The notes beneath the pieces are model-generated. The model had not been told where the DNA came from and made no database searches. It saw only the letters and a program-made list of their open reading frames with translations. A DNA stretch of 64,000 bases from Adiantum capillus-veneris. Its lineage: Eukaryota; Streptophyta; Polypodiopsida; Polypodiales; Pteridaceae. Below, one piece after another: positions 1 through 12,823 of this stretch. The DNA is taken from NCBI GenBank assembly GCA_014529385.2, contig CM043944.1, positions 59,841,268-59,905,267 of the forward strand, written 5' to 3'. Every line of letters begins with the position of its first letter. Positions within the stretch are counted from its first letter, which is position 1. Both the position numbers and the translations under genes were made by a program.

Positions 1-164
1 GGATCATTTACAACTTCTTGATGGAAATTTTTTTAAAAAAGAGAATCTCTCCTTAGCTATCACTACCCCAAAAGTTTCTTGACGACCAAGTGTGAATTGC
101 CTTTCACTATGAGCTTGGAAATGTCATACTCCACACACTGCTTCAGACCTTGATATAGAGCCAG

Positions 165-2060
165 CTACCCAACTCCATTGTTTGTGTGAACATCTTCAAG
201 ATTATAAGCCTTGGAAAAGATAACCTTATCATGTGGATCATGTATCAACATTGGTCCTCCTACTCTTTGTACCACCCTCTTGTATGCCCTATCAAACCAC
301 ATTACAAAATCTCCTTCCAAATCACGCTCTTCCCCAAATTCTTTTCGCACAACCCTCCTTGGATACAATGAAAAATTTTCACTCTTGTTAGCCAAAATGT
401 CTACTTGATGAGACCTCCTAGTGTGGTCAATCTTGAACTCAAACTCAAACTCCTGCAACACCAACACCCACTTCATGATCCACTTCCCTAGCTTTAGATT
501 AAGTACTACTTTAGGTAGAAAATTGTTAGATACGAGCACATAAATTTTATCAAATACACAAACTTCTTGCATGCAAACACCAAGGTCATCACCCAGTGCT
601 CAGCTTCCATATAATTCATCTCTTGTGGATATATCACCATGCTATCAAAGTAGATGGGCTTGTAGCATCTACCCATAATTTGCAACAAAAAAGCTCCAAA
701 CCTACCGTCATGGCAACATAAAAATCATCTTCATGGTTGCGAGGATAAACCTCTAGCAATTGGCAAAGGAGCTCCTTCACTTTATCAAAAGCTGCCTGTG
801 CATCTTCAGCCCACTGAAAACCATGAACCCATTGACTCATTTTTTGAAGAGGATATACATACTATGAAAGCATCCAAAAGAACTTGTACAAATACTTCAG
901 TTGGTGCAAAAATGAAGCCAAAATTGTAGCATTTTTTGAAGGCTCCATCAACATGAGAGCCTTTACCTTTCCAAGATCAAACTCTATACCATTCTGTGAG
1001 ACCACATGCCCCAACAAATGAGCTCGTGGTTGATCCAGCTTACACTTCTTGGGATTCAACAAACTACATTCCTCATCCAACCTTTGAAAAAATAGCTTTA
1101 GCTTCAACAAATGATAAACTCTAGAGTTGTAGAAACCTATGTCATCCATGAAGACCCTGATAAACTTACTCAAACATGGCCCAAACACCATGTTCATCCA
1201 ACCCTAAAAAGTCACATAAGCATTCACTTAGCCAAATTACATCCTTCAGGAAGTAAAGCAACCCTGTGAAGAAAGAAATGTAGTCTTAATTGGTCTTTGA
1301 ATTCAATACCAATTTAAAAATACCAAGATAAGACATCCCTGATTGAATACCGCTCATGATTTACTACCTGGTTTAGAATTTCATCTTGGAATGGCAAATG
1401 ATAGTGATTATGCTTCATGGAAGCATTCAATGTCCTATAGTCTATACACACTCTCCATTTTACATTCTTCTTTGGTGTAATGAAAACTAGAAAAACCACT
1501 CATATTCTTGCACGAGATAGATATACCTACCTCAAGTAACTTACTGATCTCCTTCCATAAATCTTCCTTTTGGATTTCTCCAACCTTCATAGCTTTTGTG
1601 CCCTTGGTTTGTACCCCTCTTTGCCGATGTTCCAGCCCTTCTTGTAGATCTTTGTACTCCAAAGAAAATAGATTAGGAAATGATGCACATAGCTTCACAT
1701 TTTCTCCTCATCAAGTAGAGTGAAAATGCTGCTTTTCCAATCTTGCTTAGCTCCTATTTCAAGGAACCATGGCCTTCCCAGAATAACCAAATTGGTATTA
1801 TCACCTACCTTCATCACAAAAAAGCTTATGATTCGTTTAATACCCATCACTTTTACCTTCACATTGTGAGAAACAACCAAACACCTTGCCTTGCCATGGT
1901 TTATGATCCTCATATGCACATTGAATTTGACCACATCCTTAACTCTTGCATCACTTGTAGTAGTTTTTGTCATAACACATATCTAGGCTCCACCATCATT
2001 GTATGCATGTACATGCATCCTCTTCTCAATAAGCGCATCAATGAGAGGAAGCACATCGAC
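165..2060 (-). pseudogene. Ty3/gypsy pol relic (protease, RT, two RNase H domains)
   Basis: Retrotransposon polyprotein relic read right to left in several frames. Protease is seen as NDGGA followed by a stop and ICVM (about 2010), then LGRPWFLEIGAKQDW (about 1745). RT follows as CIDYRTLNASMKHN (about 1440), VFMDDIGFY (about 1140) and LLGHVVSQNGIEF (about 1010). The first RNase H remnant lies at 506-840, and a second plant-type RNase H starts near 250-330 (MWFDRAYK, GGPMLIHDP). The order protease-RT-RNase H-second RNase H matches the intact element at 42.3-47.5 kb, so both probably belong to one dual-RNase H lineage. Frameshifts and stops make it nonfunctional. It runs off the left window edge, so the integrase is not seen. 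Confidence 0.85.
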
Positions 2061-2399
2061 TGGATCCCCTACCCTTAAGGCCAAATTCTACATAGCATGC
2101 ATATCTCTTCTGACTCATGGACTTCTAGTACTAACACTAGTAGACCATTGTCTCCTCAATTTAGGATTTAATGCTAACAATTACCTAAATGTAATGTTAG
2201 CATTCTGACTTAACATCCCTCACCAAATCATACTTAGGATGACCTCGCCCAAGTTAGAAATTATAATCCACTTCTTCAAACTCTTAAAATTCTCTTTTTT
2301 CCACACCTTGGGATGTGAAAGGTGATGAGCTATGGTGGGTGCCAGTGACAAGGATAAGCCATGGTTGGATATGGCGTGTGCAGCAGAGAAAGACTAATG

Positions 2400-2401
<2 letters not shown>

Positions 2402-2440
<39 letters not shown>
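2402..2440. repeat. (GA)n microsatellite
   Basis: About 19 uninterrupted GA units, ending in GGGAG. It lies within the LTR-like segment. Confidence 0.95.
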
Positions 2441-2444
<4 letters not shown>

Positions 2445-2498
2445 TCAAAGTTGATCGATAAAAATAACACTTTTGTATTGATTTCAAATCCTTAAAAG

Positions 2499-2605
<107 letters not shown>

Positions 2606-3279
2606 AGCCATGCAAAACTCTACCTAAAATTGGAGGTGTACTGCATGCTATAAGAGCAGGACCAAGGCTTGGAAACCTAACAATCCCCCCTCAATCCCAA
2701 ACTAGATTGACCATTCTCATGACAATAGAGTTTTAGGTTTGCCCTTGACCATGAGTTTGTGGTATACTCATAAACCATGAGTTTTAAGCGTGCTCACAAC
2801 CAAGATACCCATAACCTAGTGCTACCACAACAAAACCCCCCTCAAACAATGATAGGACGTAGGTCAAAATAGCTAACATCTAATCGAGTTTTTGGTTTAC
2901 TTTCAAACCTTGGATTTAGGTCTACCCAATAACCTCATGAGAAGTGGTTCAAAACAAGGACTTGAACTAAACGTATGTTTTTTGGTAGGTCTTACCAGTT
3001 TTATTTTGTGGTAGTGTCTATAACCCATACAAATTTTGATAAATTAAAACAAGGCTTTTAATAGAAAAGATATGATTGTCTTGATAGAAAACAAACCTTG
3101 AAAACTATGACAAAAAACTAGGAAAAACAATTTGTGGTCTTATACCACAATCTCAAAACAAATCTTCATGTTTTGCATCACTTGCCTCATTGCTAATTGT
3201 ATCCAAACCACTAAGATAATATCAAAATTTCTTTATTTCATAAATCATAGCTAAATCTTCTCACTCTATAGTGTTGTAA

Positions 3280-4206
3280 TTTATATGGGCATCATTCAAC
3301 TCGCGACTAGCAAAGCTAATGGGGTAGTCCAATTTTTGTTCTCTTGGTTGAGTTAGAACACACTCGATAGTAAAATTTGATGCACCAATATGCACATGAA
3401 ATACTACATTCCAATTGGGCACTCATAAAATTGGGGTACTTGTTAGGGCTTTCTTTAATAACTCATATGTGCAGCCACATTCCTCGGTCCGGTTAAATTC
3501 AATAAGAAGCTATCTCGATAACATGTAAAATAAACCATCGATAATAGCTGGCATGGCCCATGAATCTCTAAACCCCTTTATAGTTTGTAGGTGGTGGCAA
3601 TTCTAGAATGGCTTCAATTTTGCCTTCATCTATAGAAATCTCATTCTTGGACACTATATGTCTTAAAACGACTCCATGTTTAACCAAGAATTTGCATGTG
3701 AAAGGGTTCAATGAGATGTGATATAATCTACACTTTTCAAAGGCATTTTTTGAACATGGCACATGCTCTTTCCAAGAGGAATAAACAAAAAGGTCGTCTA
3801 AAAAAGATTCACAAAATTACCTTAACTACTCCTTGAAAGCATTGTTTTGAATCGTTGAAAGGTAGCAGGGGTATTTGTTAAGCCAAAGGCCATAACATAA
3901 AATGTGAACATCTTGAATTCTATTATAAAGGTATTTTTAGCTTGGTTCTCTAGTGCAATTTTGATTTGATTGTAACCAGAATACTCATCTAAAATGATAC
4001 ATGTTTTGAATATGGAGAGGGATAATAATATTTCTAATGGTTGCATTAACCTTTTTGAGGTCTACACACACTTTGAGTTTCCCAGTCTTCTTTGGCATAA
4101 TGACTATCAGAGAAACCCATTCTGAGTGCTCAATAGGGGATATAAATCCACACTTGATAATATTTTCAAGTTCTTCTTGAAAAATCCTTGCATAAGTAAG
4201 AGTCAT
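3280..4206 (-). pseudogene. Ty3/gypsy reverse transcriptase relic
   Basis: Three open pieces on the minus strand carry consecutive RT blocks. They are CGFISPIEHSEWVSLIVIM and CVDLKKVNATIRN (about 4160-4040), DEYSGYNQIKIALENQ and VMAFGLTNTPATFQRF (about 3980-3850), then LVKHGVVLRHIVSKNEI (about 3690-3640), which is the post-YxDD segment. The catalytic YxDD region is lost between 3770 and 3830. Further RNase H-like sequence continues to about 3280. Upstream at 4640-4920 the same strand has an open acidic stretch (KILVEEECLDIQPKLDEC) that may be the protease-RT linker. The element is dead and has no integrase. Confidence 0.75.
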
Positions 4207-5718
4207 TGGTAGATTAATTGCTAGGCTAGTTTAGAAGGGCTAATCATGAGAATTGTATGTTGCATCACAAAAGGTGGATCTCTCTTCATTTCATGATATG
4301 TCCAAGTTAATATACTCTAGAATTATTTAAAGAGATCCTTAAGTACAACCTCTTTAATCTCAATAAGGACTTGAATGATAAAAATTGGTTTAGATTACTC
4401 ATTTTGGCTCTCTAAAATCTCTAATTGTGCAAAGGCAAGTGGTTGCACAGAGACCACACCACATGACACTTTGAAGGTATTCCCCCCAGTTGTCTACCAA
4501 CTTTTGATGAGCATAAGATTCTCCCATGTAGCTGAGCCATTCTTCAGTGGATCTCTTTTCTTTTATTCTAGCATATATATTCACTCAATTATTGTCGCCT
4601 TTTATATCTAGTTTTTGGTTTTGGGTTGCTTCTAATGCACACTTACGAGATTCGACCTCATTTATGTCCTCTTCAATCGAAGGTAAATTGTTCTAGATGT
4701 TGTACTAGGTACCAAAAGTTATGTTTCCAAACTTGAGATAATATGTGATTCCAATTCCCTATCAAGTTTTTAGTCAATTTCTATTGGTGATTCACTCTTT
4801 GAGTCACATTAGACTCATCATCTTCAAAGTATTGTCCCGATTTGTTCACATATATTTCAACAATAGAGCATTCATCTAGTTTGGGTTGTATATCCAAGCA
4901 TTCCTCCTCAACCAGAATTTTGTTGGGCCTCACTAAAAGAAAAAAATGCAAGAACCATTGTTATTGCCATGGATTAACAAAGGGAAATAGAAAGAGAAAT
5001 ACCACAATGCGATAATAATAGTGGCAAAAGATGCAGTAGTGGACCAACAACAATAAATGTGGTAATAGGCATGGATATATATACACTCATTTTTGTTAGT
5101 CAAGTCCACCTCCTGGTTCATGTGATTGAGAATATAGCTATATGTGAAGTAGTGCATGCATGATGGATGTTCTTTCTTGAGGGGTGTTTAAAAACTCTTT
5201 AAGATTTTGAGTGACTACAAGCCCAAGGCATGCATGGCCACAATATGCATTTTTATATATTTCATAGTATCTGTCTTATATTGATCCCTCTATGACTAGA
5301 ATGTGGTCAGATGAGGAGGATGCAAGGATGACTTCACACCTTGCAAGTAGAAAGTGAAAATTAATTATCATGGACATGGATCTATACCAAGTTGTTAACA
5401 ATTTTTGCATCCTCAATGCAAAGATTATGACCAAGTGGGTGGACTGTGGACAATGGGAAAGACAACACATTTGCAAGAAAGGGAATCATGGAAGCAGGAG
5501 GGTACCCCCAGTTCCTTGACGCCTTTCATGTTTTCCAAATATCATTAATCCCAAGTGGATCCATGAGAGAATGATCAAAGCAAAGGTATGTGGAGAGACC
5601 AGTTATGTGCAAAAAGTAGAGTACTCATACACCTAAACCATATTGTAGTTTTTACTTGATCTTATCTTTATAATTGATTGTATACTTTTTTATATTCTAT
5701 AGTGTCTTTTCTTTAACT
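4207..5718. other. unassigned interval between gypsy relics
   Basis: AT-rich DNA with no recognisable gene. The left part (to about 4930) may be the N-terminal pol linker of the neighbouring minus-strand gypsy relic. In the right part I see only short chance open frames. Confidence 0.5.
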
Positions 5719-7430
5719 CTATGTGGTCAAAGGGTTGACATTTTTGTACATGTCACATTTACAAGCGTGGATTGTGGCATCATGGGTAACTTTGACGTAG
5801 ATAGTGATGAGGTCAAGTACTCTGGTACTATTGAAAGGATACTGAAGGTCAATTTTAGAACATCCCATACCTACATCTTTGAGTGCAAGTGATTTGTGAA
5901 TATGTCTAGACGGCATCAGAATGGAATCTACATGGTGGACTCCAATGTGAATCACACAAGGAGCCATGAAAACTTTGTTTTTGATATATGCGAACTGTAG
6001 AGTATGTAGGTAATCATCCCATTTCTTGGGTTGAGAAGAAACATAAGCTTTTAATAAGTTAATGATAGTACGATTAGTGACTTTGGTTTGACCATTAGAC
6101 TCAGGATGGAATGTAGAAGTAAAATCAAGTGTTGTTCCAGGATTTTCAAAAACAGTAGTAAAATAAGCATTAAAAATTTTGGAATCTTGATCAAATATTA
6201 TAACTTTAGGCAAACCGTGATGTGGAAAGACAGTTTTAAGAAATAGAAGTGTAGCTTGATGTGCTGTCAATGTTTTCTTACAAGGAATGAAGTATGCTTG
6301 TTTAGAACAACGGTCAATGACACTCCAAATCATATCATGCTTGTGAACAATGAGTGGAAATCCATTGAAATATGTTCCCAGGTGTTTCAAGAATAGGGAG
6401 AGGGTGTAAAAGTCCCAATTTCTTATCTGTTACGGCTTTGACCTTTTGACAAATCAAGCAAGTTGAGACATACTGCTTAACATCAATTTTCATAGTAGGC
6501 CAATAGATATCATAACATAAGTTTTGAAAAGTAGCAGCAAATCCTCTATGTCCAGCATAGGGTGGTTTGTGCAACTCTTTATTGATCAATGTACGAAAAG
6601 GTATAGTTACACACAATTTCTATTTGAAATAAAGAAAGTTTTCTTGAATAGTGTATTCCAAAAATGTGTGCACATAATTCTCAATCATATGCAACCATGT
6701 GGTTTTGAAATCATCATCTTGTGCATAATTGTCACGCATTGAATCAAATGAAGTACCCGTAATGGTTGATAGATTATTAAGAGAGGGTCTTCGACTCAAA
6801 GCGTCATCTATCTACAACATTCTCCTTACCAAGTTGGTATTGAATGTTGGGTTGAAAATTTTGAATGAAAGCATCCCACTTAATATATCTATCATCTATT
6901 AATGGTTGAAACAATAAATACTTGATACTTTGTTGATCAATTTTGATAATTAAATTGGCACCCATTAAATAGTGTTTACAAATTTTCAAAGCATGTACAA
7001 CAAGAGTCAACTCTTTTCCACATGTACTAAATTTTGCTTCAGATCGTTTAAACTTACAACTTTCAAATGGGAGTGGATGTGGTTATCTTGCATAAGGACT
7101 ACACCGATACCTTTTCCTCTAGCATCATTGACTACGACAAAGAATGGTCTATCAAAATCAAGCAATTGCAGTTCTGGTGCATTTAAGCATTCTTGAGTGT
7201 ATTAAAGGAACTTTCTTGCAAATTAGACCATACATAAGAAGAATTTTCTTTAATAGGAGAGTGAGGTAATGAGATTTGTAAGAAAAGTTATGTACAAACT
7301 TCCTATAATAAATGCATAGACCAATAAAAGAGCGAAGTTCATGCAAATTTTTGGGTATAGGCCATGATTGAATGGCTTCAATTTTCTTAAGGTCTACATG
7401 TATTCCTTTTCCCGATTCAATGTGTCCCAT
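5719..7430 (-). pseudogene. Ty3/gypsy RT-RNase H-integrase relic
   Basis: Domains appear in pol order from right to left. RT end: SGKGIHVDLKKIEAIQSWP and LRSFIGLCIYYRKFVHNFS (7430-7240). RNase H end: GANLIIKIDQQSIKYLL and YQLGKENVVDR (7010-6804). Integrase zinc-binding: HRGFAATFQNLCYDIYWP and CLICQK (6560-6440). Integrase core: WSVIDRCSKQAYFIPCKK and GLPKVIIFDQDSKIF (6330-6170), ending FHPESNGQTKVTNRTI (about 6090). The HHCC and core motifs are still readable, but several frameshifts (near 6360, 6610-6800 and 7010-7160) break it. It has no detectable LTR. Integrase style differs from element F, so it is a different gypsy family. Confidence 0.85.
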
Positions 7431-7440
7431 ACATTCAATT

Positions 7441-7660
7441 TCAGATTGGAAAAATGAACTCTTTTCACATTAGTATGATGCAAAACTCCAATATTACAAA
7501 GGACGATTCAATGTGGTAGCTGATGCTTTTAATCAAATGCCTAAGATCAACTCTCCTCTATTCACAAAACTAAAAAGTGAGCTTTTAATTTCTTTAAAAG
7601 GGACATTGAGCATGATGATATATACTTCAAGGTGTTGAGTCATGTCAAAAAGAACGATCA
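7441..7660 (+). pseudogene. plus-strand gypsy E relic, RNase H end (5' part of split copy)
   Basis: Plus-strand reading gives GRFNVVADAFNQMPKINS and KLKSELLISLKGTLSM, the RNase H to integrase linker typical of Ty3/gypsy (consensus NVVADALSR). It is cut at 7660 by a copia element and resumes at 12824. Confidence 0.7.
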
Positions 7661-7885
7661 TGTTACCATATACATGTGGTAGTGATGTGTGTGAACACAC
7701 TAGGACCGCCGGGGCATTTTTTCCCTCTTTAGGAGGTTTTTTCCCTCGTGCATTGTATACGCCCATCACTCTAGGGCTATCTATCTTTCCATTGCACACT
7801 AAGTAATACACTCTCTATTGTGTGCCTTGAGCTTCCTTCGTCTTCTCCAAGCTGTGTGTGTTTCTCTACAACCCTAATTCCAACA
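7661..7885 (+). repeat. 5' LTR of copia A-prime
   Basis: Begins TGTTACCATATACATG and ends CTAATTCCAACA, so it has TG...CA ends. It matches 12597-12823 nearly base for base. Confidence 0.95.
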
Positions 7886-7887
7886 AT

Positions 7888-7899
7888 TGGTATCATAGC
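7888..7899 (+). other. primer binding site (initiator tRNA-Met type)
   Basis: TGGTATCATAGC lies 2 bp after the 5' LTR. It matches the usual plant copia primer site TGGTATCAGAGC with one change. Confidence 0.9.
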
Positions 7900-8247
7900 A
7901 GGTTGCGTCCTCCCGGGCTTAGTCGCCAACTGCTCCAGTACACGCCTGCTCACTTTCTCCGATTTCTATGAGCTTTGGCAAGCGTTCGTAGATTGACGAA
8001 TACTTCGGGAGATCTCGTGGAGCTTAGTTTGCTCAGATTTTCGATTTGGGCTCATTTCGGCCTCTGTTTCCACTACAGGCAGTACTACACATGCTATTTT
8101 GTCATTTTGTGCAGAATTTCTGTCAGTGCCTTTTTCTACATAACAGGTGCCTTATAGTATTCTACGGTTTGTGCTATATATCACGTGTTGTTCCTGCTCC
8201 ATTTCTCCTATTTTCGGGCAGTTTTCACATTAGGTGCAGCATTTACC

Positions 8248-9780
8248 ATGGCTGACAACAACAACAGAGATGTGTTCAAGATGTTTGTTGCTGAGGACAG
8301 GTTGGATGGGGACAACTACCCTATGTGGGCTTATATGATGCAACATGTTCTTGTGTCAAAGGGCGTCTAGAACATTGTGCAGGGCATTGATGTACATCCT
8401 GGTTCTGAGGATGTAGGCAATGTTGAGGATGTTGCAGGTCTTGCTACAAGGATTGCTGTTGTTAGAGTTGTTTTGCCTACGGCAGAACAAGCTCGTTGGG
8501 ATGTAAAGGATGCGCAGGCTCATGCATTGATTGCGTTGTCTGTGAAGCGCACCATTGTTCCTCACATCCATTCAACAAAATCTTCAAAACAGGCTTGGGA
8601 TATTCTAGCAGGTCTTTATGCAAGCCGCAATGAGGCTAAAATTGCTTTGCTGCATAAAGATCTGGAGTCGAAGATTATGCATGAGGATGATGATATGGAA
8701 ACTTTCCTTGCTAGTGTCAAGGATATCAATGAGCAACTTATTTTTGCAGGTGAAGTTATTTTCGACAGTTTCCTTGTGCAGACTGTTCTTGATGCCTTAC
8801 CAGATTCTTACCAGACTTTTGCTAGTACTTGGAGACTTATGACCTAAGGAAATCTAGAAGTTGTCAAGTTTGATGCATTATGCACATTGCTATTGCAAGA
8901 GTCACTTTCCAGAAAAAACAGGACTAGACAGCGTGCAGTTGAACAGGCTTTTATTGCTTCTCAAAGAAAGGGTGGTAACAACAATGCAACCACTTCTTAT
9001 GGTTCTGCTGCAAGTGGAAAAAATTCTATTCCTAATGCTTCTGTTGGCAGCAATTCGTTTGGAAATTCTAGTGATAAGGGCAAAAAGAAGATGCGTTGCC
9101 ATTATTGTAAAGCCAATGATCACTTGATCAAATCGTGTCCTAAGTTGAAGGCCAAAGAGGCTAAGAAGAAAGAGGGTGGTTCCACTGCAAATGCTGGTTC
9201 CACTACAAATGCAGCCATTGTTGAGTCTTCTGTGAAAGGAGACTGTGTTGCTGATGTTGATGCAGAATGGGCTTTTAGCGCAGAGTGCACTTATAATCCT
9301 GCTGTCCATGATGCATGCTTGTCAGTTGCTGCAGATTCACATGTGTGGTATTTCGATAGTGGTGCTACAAAGCACATTACTTCACATCGTGAATTTTTTA
9401 CCTCTCTCGAGTCTATCCCTCATGGAAATTCAGTCACTTTGCCAACAACACCTCTTATCCAGTTCAGGATTGTGCTCACTGCTGCTAATGACAGTTCCTT
9501 CACACTTGTTGATTCACTTTATGTACCTGGGATCAAGAAGAATCTCTTGTCTATATCTGCACTTGCTAGACTTGGACTTGTAGTCAAATTCGTGGATGAC
9601 AGATGTACAGTTCATGACTCAGTTTTGGTGATGAAATTGTTGCATCTGGTCTTTTATGCCGTGGGCTGTATAAGCTCACTTTGTATGACAAGTGTGGACA
9701 AAATGTTGCAAATGCTGTTGCAGATTCCAGGGCTATTTCAGATGCAAATATTTGGCATGCACGTTTTGGTCATTTGAATT
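8248..9780 (+). pseudogene. copia A-prime gag and protease
   Basis: Starts at an ATG in good context (ACCATGGC), giving MADNNNRDVFKMF. The gag part carries a retrotransposon gag domain, including TKSSKQAWDILAGLYASRNE (about 8575) and MHEDDDMETFLASVKDIN. It is followed by a CCHC knuckle CHYCKANDHLIKSCP (9097-9141) and an aspartic protease site FDSGATKHI (9351-9377). In-frame stops at 8368-8370 (TAG) and 8845-8847 (TAA), and a frameshift near 9650, disrupt it. The protein would package element RNA and cleave the polyprotein in virus-like particles. Here it cannot be made whole. Confidence 0.9.
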
Positions 9781-12521
9781 TTTCCAGTTTGCTGCGTTTG
9801 CAAAAATCTAATATGGTTGCTTCTTTGCCGCCTCTTGAAGCACCTGTCAAACATGTTTGTGAAGGCTGTATTTTGGGTAAGATGCAGCATTCTAAGTTTC
9901 CAAAGGATGGTTCAGTTCGGGCCACATGCAGGTTGCAGCTTGTGCATAGTGATGTTTGTGGGCCCATGCAAACTCCGGCCTTGGGCAATTACCTGTACTT
10001 CGTGACTTTCATTGATGATTACTCCAGGCATGCATGGGTATTTCCGCTTAAAGCGAAGTCCGAAGTTTTTATGTGCTTCAAACAATTTGTGGCTATGGCT
10101 GAAAATGTCTCGAAATGTACTATGGGCACCCTCCGTTCCGATCGAGGGGGGGAGTATATGTCTCATATAATTTAATGCATTTCTGGCTAGTCGTGGGATA
10201 AAACACCAATGTACAGTGCCTTATACACCTCAACAAAATGGTGTTACTGAGAGGAAAATCAGGTCACTTACGGAAATGGCACGATGTATGGTCAAAAGTC
10301 AAGCTTTGCCGCATTCTTTTTGGCTTGAGGCCATCATGTGTGCCACTTATGTACTTAACAGGTGTCCTACGAAAGCTTTGCAGTCTATTACTCTATATGA
10401 AGCATGGCATGATAGAAAGCCTTCTATTGAGCACATGCGTGTTTTTGGCTGTTTGGCATATGCTTTGGTGCCACAAGTGCAGCGCAAAAAATTGGATGAT
10501 AAGGCTGTCAAATGTATTTTTGTTGGTTATAGTGTTGAAAGCAAAGGTTACATGTTGTATCATCCGCAAACAAAATGTATTCTGGTTTCTCGGGATGTAG
10601 TGTTTGTGGAAGATTCTGTTCAGCCCTTGCTGTCATGTACTAGAGACAGTAATGGAAGCTCACAGGACATTTATGACACTTTGTTGCCTCTTTTCAGTGG
10701 TGGAAATACGAATGTAAGTTCCAATGAGGCAAATGTATAGCCTATGGGGGTTTTTGAAAATGTTCTAGATCAGCCTATTACTGATGCATATGTACATGAT
10801 GTACTTGATGAGGAAAGGGCTGAAAATGAGCAGGCTAGAGGTATGCCAAAATGGCTGGTGCACACTTTGCGTGATAGTAAATTGGATGCACCTTTGTCTA
10901 GTCGTACTCGTTCAGGCTCTCGCCATGCATCTTATGCATCAGATTGTTATGCTTTGGCTGTGTCTAGCTTACATGATGTTGAGGAGCCTCTGTCTTTTGA
11001 TGAAGCACAGAATTCAGAAAATTGGATGGCTGCCATGCAATTAGAATATGATGCACTTATAGAAAATGACACATGGACTTTATGTGATTTGCCTCTTGGC
11101 AAAAAGGCCATTGGTACGAAGTGGGTTTACAAGTTGAAACGCAAGCCGGATGGTGAGATCGATCGCCATAAGGCTCGACTTGTTGCAAAGGGTTATGCAC
11201 AGCAAAAAGGCATTGATTATGAAGAGACTTTTGCTCCCACTTGTCGTATGACTACTGTGGGTTTTCTATGTGCATTGGCAGCTCATTTTGGTTGGGATGT
11301 ACATCAATCAAACATTGTTACTGCTTTCTTGAATGGTGATATATTTGGGAAGTTTATGTAACGCAGCCTCGCGGTTTTGTCATAAAAGGACAAGAGGACA
11401 AAGTGTGCAAATGTAAAAAGGCTTTGTATGGGTTGAAGCAATCTCCTCGTGCTTGGTATGAGAAAGTTGACACTCATTTGGTTAAACGAGGCTTTCGTAA
11501 CAGTCCAACAGAAAGCACATTGTATGTAAAGCGTGAGGGTGATGTACTTCTCATTGTGGTTCTTTATGTCGATGATTTGCTGATCACTGGACCAAATGAG
11601 AGACATATTGCTGAATTTAAGGCTGATTTGAATGCTACTTTCAAGATGAAAGATTTGGGGCTGTTGCATCATTACTTGGGTATACAGTTTAAGCAGTGTG
11701 ATGGTGGTATTGCCTTGTGTCAAAAAAGCTACATAGAGACATTGCTATGTAAGTTTGGACTTGAGGATTGCAAACCTATTGCCACTCCCATGGAAACAGG
11801 TTTGAATTTGAGTCTACATGATGCTGGCGATCCTGCTGATGTCACTCTTTACCAAACTGTTGTTGGCTGCCTCATTTATGTATGCAACACGAGGCCGGAT
11901 ATTCAGTTTGCAGTCTCACAGGTCATCAGATTTATGCATAGCCCAGGGTCTAAGCATTGGCAGGCTGTCAAGAGGAGTTTCCGCTACCTTAGTGGCACTT
12001 TACATCTTGGCTTATTTTATCCCAAGGGGGGATCATTGCCGCAAGACTTACATGCTTTTTCGGACTCAGATTGGGCTGGTTGTTTTGACACACGAGTGTC
12101 CACAAGTGGTTTTTGTTTCATGCTTGGTAGTTCATGTATATCATGGTTGAGCAAGAAGCAACCTACTGTGGCCACTTCGAGTTGTGAGGCTGAGTACAGG
12201 GCAGTCTTCACAGCTATGGTTGAGTGTGTATGGCTCAGACGCCTTATGGCTGATTTGGGTGTTGGACAGGACATTGCCAACACTATCTACACTAACAATC
12301 AGAGCGCATTGGCAGTTGCGAGGAACCCAGTTTGTCATGCTCGCACAAAGCACATTGAGGTGCATTACCACTATGTCAGGGAGAGGCTCTCAGCAGGAGA
12401 TATCAGCTTGGCTTATGTGCCAACACAGGACAACCTTGCAGATCTTTTCACAAAGGCATTGTTTCGTGAGAAGCTTGAAGGTTTCCGCAAAGATTTGGGC
12501 TTACTCCCCTTTGTGGACTGA
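9681..12521 (+). pseudogene. copia A-prime pol: integrase, RT, RNase H
   Basis: Order is GAG-pre-integrase (WHARFGHLNFSSLLRLQ ... CEGCILGKMQHSKF), integrase core (HSDVCGPMQTPALGNYLYF, FIDDYSRHAWVF, LRSDRGGEYMS, PYTPQQNGVTERKIRSL), RT (WVYKLKRKPDGEIDRHKAR, FLNGDIF, YVDDLLITG at about 11568) and RNase H (SDSDWAGCF, SSCEAEYRA, HIEVHYHYVRERL). The YVDD catalytic residues and the D/D/E integrase residues are still present. Frameshifts near 10170 and 11355 and a TAG at 10738-10740 break it. The stop at 12519-12521 is followed by a short spacer, then the polypurine tract. Confidence 0.93.
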
Positions 12522-12586
12522 TCATGTCCTCAGGGCATGGCACTTCCCTTTACTCATGTGCCAGCTCTCATTCACCGCATCACTCT

Positions 12587-12596
12587 AGGGGGGATT
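12587..12596 (+). other. polypurine tract of copia A-prime
   Basis: AGGGGGGATT sits immediately before the 3' LTR. This is the normal plus-strand primer position. Confidence 0.9.
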
Positions 12597-12823
12597 TGTT
12601 ACCATATACATGTGGTAGTGATGTGTGTGAACACACTAGGACCGCCGGGGCATTTTTTCCCTCTTTATGAGGTTTTTTCCCCCGTGCATTGTATATACAC
12701 CCATCACTCTAGGGCTATCTATCTTTCCATTGCACACTAAGTAATACACTCTCTATTGTGTGCCTTGAGCTTCCTTCGTCTTCTCCAAGCTGTGTGTGTT
12801 TCTCTGCAACCCTAATTCCAACA
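12597..12823 (+). repeat. 3' LTR of copia A-prime
   Basis: Same TG...CA ends as the 5' LTR. It is 2 bp longer because of a TA insertion. Confidence 0.95.

Larger units (their letters stand above)
7661..12823 (+). mobile_element. Ty1/copia retrotransposon A-prime, full length, inactive
   Basis: A 5.16-kb element with LTRs of about 225 bp, a tRNA-iMet primer site, gag-pol in copia order (gag, protease, integrase, RT, RNase H), a polypurine tract and target duplication GATCA (7656-7660) versus GATCC (12824-12828). The two LTRs differ by about four substitutions and one 2-bp indel by eye, suggesting a fairly young insertion. It landed inside the plus-strand gypsy E relic. It is the same family as copia A (15308-30632), which lies in the opposite orientation 2.5 kb away. 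Confidence 0.95.
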